Assembly (NCBI GenBank): GCA_026545765.1
Contig: CM048841.1
Location: forward strand, 90,783,419 to 90,847,418
Source: Plantago major
Lineage: Eukaryota; Streptophyta; Magnoliopsida; Lamiales; Plantaginaceae
Reading direction: 5' to 3'
DNA length: 64,000 nt
Shown here: positions 1 through 10,308 of the stretch, in pieces
Position numbering within the stretch: position 1 is the stretch's first letter
Layout of the letters: every line of letters starts with the position of its first letter
Program-made: the position numbers and the translations under genes
Notes under the pieces: generated by a model
Database searches by the model: none
Seen by the model: the letters and a program-made list of their open reading frames with translations, nothing else
What the model was told of the DNA's origin: nothing

Positions 1-371
1 TAAGCAGAAACGAAGCAACAAAAGGTAAAAACGAACACAAAAACAAGAGAATCGAGATAAAAACATACATTACCTGAGAATCGCGCAATGAAACCGCTCC
101 AGAAACTAGGTTTTTCGCCAAAATCGCCAAAAAAAAGGAGAGAAATCCGAAACATGGAAACAATCTGCTGAAAATGGGAAAAAAAACCTATTTATACTAT
201 ACCCATATTTAAAACGGTATGACCCGGATAAATTTCAACCCGAAAACCCGGTAATTTGACCCGCGAAAATGAAAAATGGGTCAATGTAAAAACTAGCCAA
301 TTTCTGTAGAAAACCAGTGGACTTTTTGGACTTTCCTAATAGTATAATACTTTTATAAGACTAAGTAGACC
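1..371 (-). other. Left-edge stretch with a possible first exon
   Basis: On the minus strand a TATA-like run lies near 190-200. An ATG at 155 opens a frame that stays open for 27 codons to a GT donor at 73 (CAG then GTAATG). This could be the first coding exon of a gene running off the left edge, but nothing in the short peptide is recognisable. The rest of the stretch has no coding signal. Homology to block B begins only near 371, so this is the unduplicated flank. Confidence 0.2.
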
Positions 372-471
372 TTTTTAAGAGGATGAGACGACAAATCTAA
401 TACCCCAAATCAAGCAATTTGAGTTAGACTGATTGATGACATTTTATTGTTGATTTCATTCCGAATCATCT

Positions 472-1511
472 TCATTCTTCACAGTCCAGCAGACCTTGCA
501 CCACAGACGCCATTGTTGGTCGCTTGTTCCGATCTTCTTCCACACAAGCAATCCCCATCCTGATCAATGTCAGTGCCTGGTTTATGCTAAACTCCCCCTC
601 CAATCTCGAATCCACAACGTCGTTCACCCAATCCAAGCTTCCACTCTCCATCTTCTCCTTCATCTTTCGCACAAAATTCGTCAATGCACCTTCGTTCTGA
701 TCCTCCGCTGTCCAGTTATTAACCCTGATTCCCTTCACCATCTCCAAAATCACAACACCGAATCCAAATACATCCACTTTGGCCGTAATCGGATGATTCA
801 AAGCCCACTCTGGAGCCATGTAGCCTTTCGTTCCTCGGACCCTCGTGAATTCAGAGCCTACTCCACCTCTCTGCAACAACTTCGCAAGACCGAAATCAGC
901 AATCTTGGGCTGAAATTCACTGTCTAGTAGAATGTTCTCTGGCTTTACATCACAATGTATGACCCATTCGAGGCACTCGTGGTGTAAATAGGCCAAACCT
1001 TTGGCCGTTCCTAATGCCACTGCATATCTCTGCTTCCATGTTAGGAATTTCGCCCCGAAAATATGCCGGTCGAGTGATAAATTCTCGAGGTACTCGTAAA
1101 CAAGTATCCTGTGACGTTTCCCCGAGCAGAATCCCCAGATTCTCACCAGATTCATGTGATTGATCTTCCCTAACGTGCCAATTTCCTCAAAGTACTCGTC
1201 TTCTGCTTGATAAAAGTCACCACTGAGTCTTTTCACTGCCACGACACGTTCGTCTGATGATAAAATGCCTTTGTAAACTACACCAGAGCTTCCTTTGCCT
1301 AGCTCCAGTTTGAAATTCTTGGTTGCTTTCTTCAGCTCCGAGTACTCAAATCTGATTTTCTCTCAACAGATAATGAGCCATCTCTTGCGACATGAAAATT
1401 TGAGGTTGATGTTGCAAGAATAGGGAAGCAAGAAAACAGGATCAATATGTATTTGAAAGAGAACAAATCAAGAACTTGGCTTCTCATATTGGAAAGAAGT
1501 AAATTTTGCAT
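472..1511 (-). pseudogene. G-type lectin receptor kinase pseudogene (kinase domain, internal deletion)
   Basis: The kinase half (256 codons from a GTG at 1242; open upstream to about 1350) is nearly identical to the 37.8 kb gene. It keeps VAVKRL, HCDVKPEN, DFG, APE and the same C-terminus ending LLDCEE. The original ATG and signal-peptide region survive at 1511 to about 1350. A deletion of about 1.36 kb, measured on the 30.6 kb copy, joins the start of the lectin region directly to the EYSELKKA segment, removing the lectin, PAN and membrane segments. The join is out of frame. The signal-peptide frame meets a TGA a few codons past the join, and the kinase frame has a TGA just upstream of it. 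The 5' segment resembles the 30.6 kb gene while the kinase half resembles the 37.8 kb gene, so this copy is a chimera. Confidence 0.92.
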
Positions 1512-1827
1512 TTATCTATCTCCCTGTGGAAATAGATTGCTTGTAAGCTTATTCTGTGTTTCTTGAAATTGAAGGTGAGTGCTCAAATAAATAGTTGGAT
1601 AATGTTGAATTGGCCTGGACCAGGAAATACGAACATCTCAAGTAAAACAAGAACCTGCAAATAATATCTACATTTACCTGGCGGGCTTTTGTCGTATTGA
1701 GAATTACAGTATTAAACTAGGTTTCGACCGTGACCAAGTATTTTGAGAGACCGTATAGAAAGACCAAAAAGGCTACATATGAAAAAAATTTAAGAGAAGA
1801 AATGAACGTTCTAATAATTAAATAATA

Positions 1828-2086
1828 CTTCCTCTAAACCGGAATAAGTTTTTCACTTTGACTTTTTGCGGTCAAACTTTTCCAACTTTAACTACGAATT
1901 AATCTTAAACCGTAAATATAAAATGTTCAATTTTTTTATATAATGAAACATTAGGGGCTAAATTTTCATTATATAAAAAAATTGAAGATTAGGGGCTAAA
2001 TTTTACATTTGCGGTTTAAGATTAATTCAGAATCAATGAAAAAGTTCAATGAAAATCAAAGTTTTAAACTTGTTAAGATGAAGAAG
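1828..2086. mobile_element. Stowaway-like MITE, block A
   Basis: A 259-bp AT-rich element begins CTTCCTC, ends GAAGAAG and is flanked by TA on both sides (1826-1827 and 2087-2088). Its interior is a long imperfect hairpin around 1900-2020. The 33.6 kb block has TA-ACAAG-TA at the equivalent position, which looks like an excision footprint. Confidence 0.8.
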
Positions 2087-4364
2087 TATTTTTAAGACCA
2101 TATTTTGAGAGACCGTATTTCAAGTAGTGTACTTTTTATTTATAAGTAATGTAATTTTTTTAAGTTAGTGTGATTACACAAAGTCTCATGATATACGGTC
2201 TCTAGATAACTTATTTAGAGATGGCATATGTTATCAATAAAATCATCAATGTTATTAATCAAAACCTCTATGTTGTTAACGAAATAAATCTTGTTGTAAC
2301 ATGAAAAAGTACCAATGTTGAGAACATAGGTGTTTTGATTAACAACATCTATGTTTTTCTTGACAGTATAGGTCCGTCTCTAGATAAATTAAATATGAAC
2401 CGTCTCTTAGGAGACTTACTAATGTTATTATAATTAAATAACAAAATTTAAAATGAAATGAAGAGTGAAATTTGAACGGAAATGAGAAAAGAAAATGAAT
2501 TAAAAGAAAGATTGAAAGAAATGAGAAAAGAAAATGAATTTGGTCTTAACTGTTGGAATAGAGAGCTGCATAACACACTTTCTCATTCACGTTACCATTC
2601 CACTCAAATCAAACCCAACCAAACTCTCATTTTCAACCAACCAACTCTATACCACAACCCAAATTTTCCTTTTCTTTTGTTACCTTCTCATTTATTTTAA
2701 TTACATATTTCATTTTATTTTAAATGTCATTAATTTATTATAATAATATCAAATAAAAATAAAAAATTTATATTGAAAATAAAAGATACAGTGCTTGAGA
2801 ATATAAGGACTTTTTAAAAAATAAAATAAAATAAAAAAAGAATATAAATTTTAGTATAATTGATAGAAAAATTACAATACATGGGAGATAAATTTTACAA
2901 GCGGTGTTTTTTGTTTTATTTTATTTTATTCAAGTGTGCTTTTTATTAAAATTGAATATTTTAAATTTTATAGTCGGTATTTTATATATAATCCACCAGT
3001 ATTAAAGACGTATGAAAACAAATATTATTGGTCACGACTCACGACTAGAAAAAGGAGGAAAAAAAGAGAACAAAGAAAAATAAACAAAAGATAAACAAAA
3101 AAAAACGGAAGAAGCTAGGAAAAGAATAATTGCGCTTGATGAAACTATTTTCCAAATATTGTCAATTTACAACTCTGGTCCCCATACCTTTCTAGTTCAT
3201 CAAAACCTTCCTAGAATTTTCTAAAAGTTCAATTAATTCCTCATAACTTTCTTACTTTTGCAATCACGTCCATCAAATTCTCAACTGCAAGGTTTAAAAG
3301 TTTGCAAAACATTCAATCAAGTCGCTAAAAGATAAAATCGAATTTCAAACCCCACAAACTCAATCAAGATCGAAACACGAGTTCAAACAAATCAAATTCA
3401 ATCCAAGAAACATCGGGCAATTGATTTTGAGTTTCATGGCCAAACAATTCTGATCCAATCCTGAAAACATCAAATTAAAGACTCTCACTAAAAGATAAAA
3501 TCCCGAAAGAAAGAAAAAAGATTCAGACGCGTCTGATCAGATGCCATTGGAGCATAATGACATCTAATTAGATGCCCTTTCCAACTCCAACATCTCGGTT
3601 GGAGATGGTCTTAAAAACCCTATAAAATTTTAAATTACCCCAAACACCATTTTATATAAATCATCTTTTACTCAGTTAGTATTATCAATCTTTTACTCGG
3701 TAAGTATTATCAACTAAATTTTTCGATAACTCACTCTTTTTCTTTTTTTTTTTATACCAAACAACCACTTCATTTTGACACTTACTTAGACTCGTGGTTA
3801 GCCTGTCAACAATTATATTTGGGTGACAATGTAGTTAAATTCACTTAAAGATCTCTTTGTTCCAATCTTCTTAGTTCTTAGTTCTAAATGTAAAAAACAC
3901 CACAGGAACAGTCATCCTCTTCGGTCAGATTAGTTGCGTGATGCGGATGTACGTGCCTAAGAAATTCTTGGAAAGAAACCCGCATCTGGTTGGCTCTTTA
4001 CTACAAGTTAGTGGAAAAGTAAGTTAGAAATGTAGACTAATGAGTCCAAAGACGTCTCTTACCATATGAGCTGTTCCTCCTACTTGTAATTGGAAATATA
4101 TATATACACACACACTATATTAAAACAAGAATTTTATTTAATTGATGTTTGTTCCATTGAACCTCTTACTGGAGCTAGGTAATTATATTTTTACTAAATT
4201 TTTATAAATGAAACTAGTTTTTGGCCCTCTATACACGTCTGGTGAAAAACAATATATAATATATATATTATTATATTATACTAGAGCATTGAAACACGCG
4301 TGTTATTGTGTACATCGCGATTATAGAAGACGATATCTGAAAAGTAATATTATTGTTTATGATA
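2087..4364. other. AT-rich non-coding stretch
   Basis: No gene is supported here. The stretch holds AT-rich DNA and several inverted GAGAGACCGT / ACGGTCTC motifs (about 2110-2430). About 1.28 kb of it (near 2689-4000) is also in block B but absent from the 34.2 kb block. Short open frames near 2480-2740 recur in block B but are low complexity and have no recognisable product. Confidence 0.6.
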
Positions 4365-4700
4365 ATGAATTTCTTTTTTTAAGTTGAATTAGTGTTTGAA
4401 TTGATCTGTTTTAATTTTAATTGGAGAAGATGGAGCAGAATGATTAGAAAGATTGGTTATCGTTGTTCTTTAATGATGAATTGATTTTGTTGGGTTGAAT
4501 TAGGGTTTAAAATTTAATTGGATAAGACTTTTTTTTTAATGATGAATTGATTTTGTTCGGGTTGAATTAGTGTTTAAAATTTAAATGGAGAATGAAGATT
4601 GGTTTTTGTTATGATGCATTGATTTTGTTGAGATTGAATTAAGACTTGTAATTTGATTGAATAAAACAGATTCTGTTTTGTAATTAAAGTCTAATTTACA
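4365..4700. repeat. Degenerate tandem repeat, about 75 bp unit
   Basis: About four diverged copies of a TG-rich unit containing TTGATTTTGTTGGGTTGAAT and a GTTTAAAATTTAA segment run in tandem. Block B keeps only the first part and then jumps to the sequence equivalent to 4876, so the array was lost there or expanded here. Confidence 0.6.
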
Positions 4701-4752
4701 CAAATAAGTCCAATTTAACTTAAATTAAGTAATCAATTGTACAACTCCAATA

Positions 4753-4780
4753 GGAGGGAGGGAGGGAGGGAGAGAGAGAG
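4753..4780. repeat. GGGA/GA microsatellite
   Basis: A purine microsatellite of GGGA units is followed by GA units. It is absent from block B because of the larger length difference in this region. Confidence 0.8.
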
Positions 4781-5329
4781 ACTTTCAATTACCGTCATTA
4801 CAAAGCATATGGATACAGGAAACTGTCATCTATCAAAACTTACAGGAAACTTAGTCTCATCCATCCTAGGGATGAAAACTTTCTGGCTGTTTGGTATAGA
4901 GTTAAGGAAAAATTTTAGTTGATAAATAGTAACTGAGTTAAAATTGAGTTATAAAAAATAGTGTTTTGGATAGAGTTAAAAATTTATAGGGTTGTTATAT
5001 AGGGTGTGTAAGAAGGAAGTGATGTGTGTAAGAAGGAAGTGATGTGTTTGATACTTTTTAAGTTATTTGATTGGTTTAAAGTTGTTAGTTTGATTGGAAA
5101 AGTAAAGATGAAGTGAAAGTAGGATAGTAATAAAATGATGATTGTTTAGTAGAGAAAAAATCGAGTTAAAATTTTTACTGTAGAAGATACAAAACAAATA
5201 CCCGAAAATATTTTAACAGATGAATAGTCAGTTTTAGATGAATGCCAAATAGCCGGTTTATGACTAACATTCATTCCAGATATCATTCTTGCTTCTATAT
5301 ATATTTTCCCATATTAGTCACTATAAGCC

Positions 5330-6235
5330 TTGTTCCATTACACAACTCATAAGCTTGATCAATATTACTTAAAAGTATGATTATGCATCCAACCTTAAAG
5401 CACTATTTCTATAGGTAAGCCTGAGCAAGTAATCGTATTTAAGAATTCTACCGAGAATAATAATGTCATATCAGTGTCTACATCCTCGCTCTTTCTTATG
5501 CTATCAACACTCAAGTACTCAACACGGTCACGGGGCATTTTGGGCATGAGATAGTCATTGATCTCATTGACCATTTCATTAGTAGGTGCAAGAACAACAT
5601 GGTGGTGGAAGTATTGCGGATCGAGAGTTTAATCAGCTAAATGATCCAAAATGGAAGGATATATGCAATCTATAATGGTGGAAATAGGATGGCTTTCTTC
5701 ATGAATAAGTATTTCACCTGTTAACTTAATGTCTACCTCGTCATCATTGGGTTCGCCTGCAAAGCCATCACCGACCTATAATATCCACTCGGTAAAGTCT
5801 TTAGTCTCACTAAGCTCAGTAGGTGATGATCCAGACTGTAGAAAATAATGTTGACAAAAAGAACAACATAACATAAACATATTTATTGATATGAAATTAA
5901 CGGGAAATGTTAAAGTGAACTTGTAATCGCATATTTTTTTGTGAGCTTAAGAACCTCACATGAATCCCACAGTCTCTAAAAGCACAAGGAGGCATTCACA
6001 ATATCATATCTACTTCCACTAGAAACAAATGGCAAAATTTTCCTGAAATCTCCACCGAATACAACTATCAAGCCACCGATCATCTGGACGTTTCATAACA
6101 TCTCTTAGACTCCTATCAAGTACCTCAAGGCTGTGCTTATTGGTCACTGGTGCCTCATCACAAATTATAAGTTTGGTTTGTTTAAGTAAGCTGGTCACAT
6201 CAGAATGTGAGTAGTCTAATGTAATTGGTAAGAAA
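5330..6235 (-). pseudogene. PIF1-like (Helitron-type) helicase remnant
   Basis: Minus-strand translation gives, in order, LLKQTKLIICDEAPVTNKHS with the DEAP (motif II) box near 6143-6205, LEVLDRSLRDVM, a frameshifted stretch, and then near 5333-5410 KVGCIIILLSNIDQAYELCN followed by GTRL. This order is characteristic of the PIF1-family helicase domain of plant Helitron Rep/Hel proteins. Several stops and frameshifts interrupt it and no Rep domain is seen. A direct repeat of about 60 bp (TTGATGTTTGTTCCATTGAA core) at about 4130-4195 and 6331-6395 brackets this region and may mark transposon ends. The Helitron assignment is an inference from the helicase type. Confidence 0.7.
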
Positions 6236-6771
6236 ATTAAATTGAAAATTTGAACTCATCAGACATATGGGTGGCAAAGCCACACTAGGCACTTGACCCA
6301 ACTATAATTATACAATATCATCTAAAAAATTAGAAGTTTTATTCAATTGATGTTTGTTCCATTGAAGCTTTGACCGGAGGTACGGTAATTATTTTTTATT
6401 ATTTTTTTAATAAAATGGAAGCTCTGGCCGAGCCCCAGTCATTTATTTTTAATTATTATTATTTTTTTAAATTATTATTATTTATTTAAAATGAAATGGG
6501 ATTTTGGGGAATGGTTGATAATTGAGGATACGTACAGTTGGTTTTACATTGTCTTTAAATATATTTTGCTACATTAAGGGGTGGGTAAACGAAGCGTCGA
6601 AAAGATTAACAACAAACAATAAAGTATAGGATTTCTTAAAAACAATGTAAAAAAGAAAGTGTGGCCTAACAAAGCGGGACAGAGGAAATATAAAATTTTA
6701 ATAATTTTCAAAATAAAAATTACTTACTTAAATAATTTATTTGGTTGTATATATTTATAAATAGGTTAAAA

Positions 6772-7421
6772 TGTAATGTCTTAAAGTTCCAGATAAGTTT
6801 CAAGAAAATTTAAAGGCATTGAGAAAGTTACTATCAACAAGGTGCATGTTTCTTTTCGGGATCCATCCATAAGTACTTCAAAGTTAAATGTGCTTGCTCT
6901 GGGGCAATATCAGGATGTATGACCAACAGGGAAGTCTCACGATTCGTACATGAGTAAGGACAAAGTCTGTAATGCAGTGGTGCCAAAGACATCACCAAGA
7001 GCGCTCAGAGTAATCGCATCGCCCAAAGGTCGGGCTCAATCGATTAGTGGTCAATTCATTACAAATGGTATTAGAGTCGAACCAAGCTAAAGCCCACAAG
7101 GGCTAGAGCGGTTGTCGAATAAGGTGCGACGGGAACGTCACACAATTGAAGATGAGGTGAATGTAATGCCCCAAAGTTTCAGATAAGTTTACAGAGAGCT
7201 TAAAAGAATTGAGAACGCCACTCTATCAACAGGTGCACCTTTCTTTTCGGGAATCCATCCATAAGAAATCAAAAGTTAAGGTGGGTGACCAACTAGGAAG
7301 TCTCCCAGTTTTCGCACGAGGCTGGGAAAGGACATGTAACATATCACCCGTAGAGAAGTCCAGGAGTAATCGCGTGTGTCCAAAGGTACGGGCTCGATCG
7401 ATTAGTGGTCGAGTCGTTACA
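6772..7421 (+). mobile_element. Cassandra-like TRIM retrotransposon, block A
   Basis: Two direct repeats, 6772-7063 and 7162-7421, each start TGTAATG and end in TTACA. The internal segment of about 98 bp starts with TGGTATTAGAGTCG, a primer-binding site complementary to initiator tRNA-Met, and ends with a purine tract before the second repeat. There is no coding capacity. The first LTR contains AGTTAAATGTGCTTG, then GGATGTATGACC and GGGAAGTCTC, matching in order the 5S rRNA-derived A-box to C-box segment that defines Cassandra TRIMs. The second LTR keeps GGGTGACC but has lost part of the box. The 5-bp target duplication TAAAA is intact in block B and mutated on the right here. Confidence 0.75.
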
Positions 7422-7776
7422 TTAAATATCCTATAGGAGAAAAGAAAAAAGAAAAAAATGAAATAGATATCATTTTGTAAAATACACCTTGGAAGGTTAA
7501 AAGTATTCTTACATTATTGTTGGAGAAATTTCTAATACATACTATTCTCGTTGAAAGAGATGGTCAATTTATAAACAACGTAGTTGCTAAAATGGGATTA
7601 TTTTTCATATAAATTTGGATAAAATGATAAATTACAATAAAAAGATATATAAAAATGTAAAAGTTTACTTCCTCTATTCCGGATCAAGATTAGTATTTGT
7701 TTTTTGTTGAATTTTCTTAACCGTTGTTTGAGTATATATTAATATTATTTTCGTAAGTCCCATGATAGACCGTCTA

Positions 7777-8885
7777 TAGTCCTGGCAAAAGGATGGTTCG
7801 GATCGGATTCGGATCGGAACAATTCGGATATATAATTTATTTCAGATGAATTCGGATCGGATCGGATTTCAGATGTTGTTCGGATAGGGTGTTGTTCGGA
7901 TTCGGATAATGTTCGGATGGAAAACCTTCATGTTATTTCGGATCGGATTAACTTCGGATCAGATCATTTCGGATTCAATTGTTGTTCGAATTTTGATTTT
8001 ATTCAGATTAATAATAAAATGATCATCCAATGCAATATGGACATAATCCGTTCATGTTCAATAGTGCACTTGAACTTGATCAAATGCATGCTGCCAGTTA
8101 CATATAATTGGTAAATTGGATTAGGTTGATAATTTTTGTACTTACCAATCATTGCACCCAGTTTTAAATAACTGAAGAAGGAATTTGTAAATTTTCTAAC
8201 CATGATGAGACTAGAAGGGGCTGCATTCTCACAATATAGTCCATTTGAAAAATTATAATAACTTCCATCTAAAAAGAACAAAATTAGAAAATGAATTTAT
8301 GTGTTGCTACTTGCTAGGACTAGGAATGCCCCAAAGAGCATGATTACTCATTGTCCAATGCGGTAGCTTGAAAATTTGGTCGGACTAGTTTCAATTCTAT
8401 ATACTAAAATAGAATTGTAGTGGTGTTATGGTGTGGACTTTTTTTCTTGTAATGGTTTTCAACTTTGGGGCATGTCTTGTGCTTCATAGTTTTATTAGTA
8501 ATACAATGTTACTTCTTCAAAAAAAAAAAAAAAAAAAAATCACTGTCCAATACAATATGGACATTAGACATCCTAAGATATGGGTCATATTATGATATAA
8601 CCATATAAGAACACGATATTGAAATACTCATCACTAATTTCATATATTATATTTATAATTTGGGTCCATTCGAATTGGATGAATTCGGATCAAATTTAAT
8701 TCGGATTATTTCGGATCGGATGAGTTCGGATTGGATATATTTCGAATCATTTCGGATCGGATGCTTTCGGATCATATTTATTCGGATGATTTTGGATCAA
8801 AATTCAGATGGTTGACCTTCGCCAATTCGGATCAAATTCGAATTTCGAATCGGATTTCGGATTCGGATCAATTTTGACAGGACTA
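7777..8885. mobile_element. Non-autonomous hAT-type element rich in GGATCGGAT, block A
   Basis: The ends are inverted: TAGTCCTGGCAAAA on the left and the reverse complement of TAGTCCTGTCAAAA on the right. An 8-bp target duplication, ACCGTCTA (one mismatch on the right here, exact in block B), flanks the element. Eight-bp duplications and TAG-type ends fit the hAT superfamily. About 200-300 bp next to each end are packed with variants of TTCGGAT and GGATCGGAT, which could be subterminal transposase-binding motifs. No transposase is encoded. Confidence 0.75.
8045..8539 (+). mobile_element. Poly(A)-tailed retro-insertion nested in the hAT element, block A
   Basis: This segment ends in about 21 A residues and is flanked by TCCAATGCAATATGGACAT (8026-8044) and TCCAATACAATATGGACAT (8546-8564), a target duplication of about 19 bp. 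The segment before the tail resembles a plant LINE 3' end. It is probably a 5'-truncated LINE copy or a LINE-mobilised transcript. No protein domain remains. Confidence 0.65.
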
Positions 8886-9709
8886 ACAGTCTATAGCAAA
8901 TATTTTTCCAAAAAAGGAGAAGACAAACAAATATTAAGGTTGTTACTGAAAATTTAGGATATCTAGTTAAGAATATACTCCTCAGTCCCACACCAATTGT
9001 CGAATTTTAACATTTTTACAGTCATTTAAATTAAGGGCAAATTTCATATGGACTCCCTACAAAAGTGCCTAATCACACATTAGTCCCCGAAATTTGAACA
9101 ATAACAGATTGGTCCATTTTCCACATTCTAAGTTCACCTCCCAAACATGGTCTTAATTTCCTATTTTGCATAAGTATAACTCACATCTTAATTAATTCAA
9201 CTTAAACCCTTTATTTTTCAACATTATTTATTTTTAATATTTTGTTAAAAACATTATTTTCGAACTGTATGGTTATTAATTTTTTAGTAGTAAGTGAAAC
9301 TTATAGATTGTGTAACACCGCAAGTTTTATGTTTCGTATTTTTAAATTTTTCTATTTTTAAAAGAAAAATTATGTGGATAATGATAATAATGTTTATTTT
9401 AAGAAACAGACATAATTATTCTCTTTTTTAGTTTAACCAATTATTGGTTGATCTTTTAAACTTTACTTACAAATTAATCTCAAACTATAATGGTACGTAA
9501 ACTGAACAAACTGGTGTGGCTCTTATGCCAAGTTTGTTGGGTGTTTAATGGGTTTGCCGTTTGCGCAACGGAAAAAGTCAGAATTTTTATTACACACCAA
9601 AGTAGTAAGTACACTAGAGCTTCTGCTCGTTTTTCTGCTCTCACTCTTTCAGTCTTTCTTTTTGTTTCTTCATACACTTGCTAACTTATAGACATAGTGC
9701 TACAAATAG
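8886..9709. other. Non-coding flank between the hAT and CACTA elements
   Basis: No gene is supported. The sequence is shared by blocks A, B and C. A 64-codon frame at 9490-9684 recurs in B but is frameshifted in C, with an equally open frame on the opposite strand, so it is not treated as a gene. TAG at 9707-9709 is the left target duplication of the CACTA element. Confidence 0.6.
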
Positions 9710-9724
9710 CACTACAAGAAAACA

Positions 9725-10095
9725 GTGGTTTAGCGACGGAATTATCCGTCGCTAAGCCCACTGCCGATCGGTCGCTAAGGCCTTAGCGACTGATAGACGC
9801 CCGTCTTAATGACGGGCGTCTCTAAGGCGAATTAGCGACGGATTTTTATCCGTCGCTAATAGCCACGGATAGGGCGTTGACCCTCCGTCGCCATTAGAGA
9901 CGGATAATTATCCGTCTCTAATCTAATTAGGGCTAGAACGCCCTAATTCGTTGTTTATTATATGTCGCTAAACAACGAATTAGGGAGTGCTACCCTAATT
10001 CGTAGTTAGCGACGAATAACTATCCGTCGCTACACAACGAATTAGGGTGTTCTTTCCCTAATTCGTAGTTTAGCGACGGATCGCTAAACTACTGT
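9725..10095. repeat. CACTA left subterminal repeat region
   Basis: Many direct and inverted copies of AGCGACGGAT and ATCCGTCGCT occur, often as palindromes separated by a few bases, together with CCCTAATTCGT blocks. A perfect 10-bp stem, GACGCCCGTC, loops at 9796-9820. In En/Spm such arrays bind the TNPA protein; the same role here is inferred from position. Confidence 0.85.
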
Positions 10096-10308
10096 TTTTT
10101 TTAAATATTTTTTTTAAAATTATTTTATAATTTTCACCCGTTTTTTCAACCAATATAATAGTGATATGTCACAAAGGGGAAATTGCATTAATTAACAACA
10201 ACGATTCGTCCAAAAAACAAATTATCCAAAATAAAGTCTACATATCCGAATATAAATCCAAATATCCAACAAAGTAAAAAGTAGCATAGTATCTAAAACA
10301 TCACAACA

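Noticed and set aside
2482-2743. Short frames repeated in block B (41206-41467)
   Set aside because: AT-rich, overlapping in two frames, no homology; not supported as genes.
6895-7000. Possible 5S rRNA gene
   Set aside because: Only parts of the 5S internal promoter are present, inside an LTR with PBS and target duplications; it is a TRIM, not a gene.
7209-7436. 75-codon frame
   Set aside because: It lies wholly in the second LTR of the TRIM element; no protein is expected there.
9480-9684. Small frame of about 64 codons present in blocks A, B and C
   Set aside because: It is open on both strands, has no recognisable domain and is frameshifted in C. Its recurrence is explained by the duplication.
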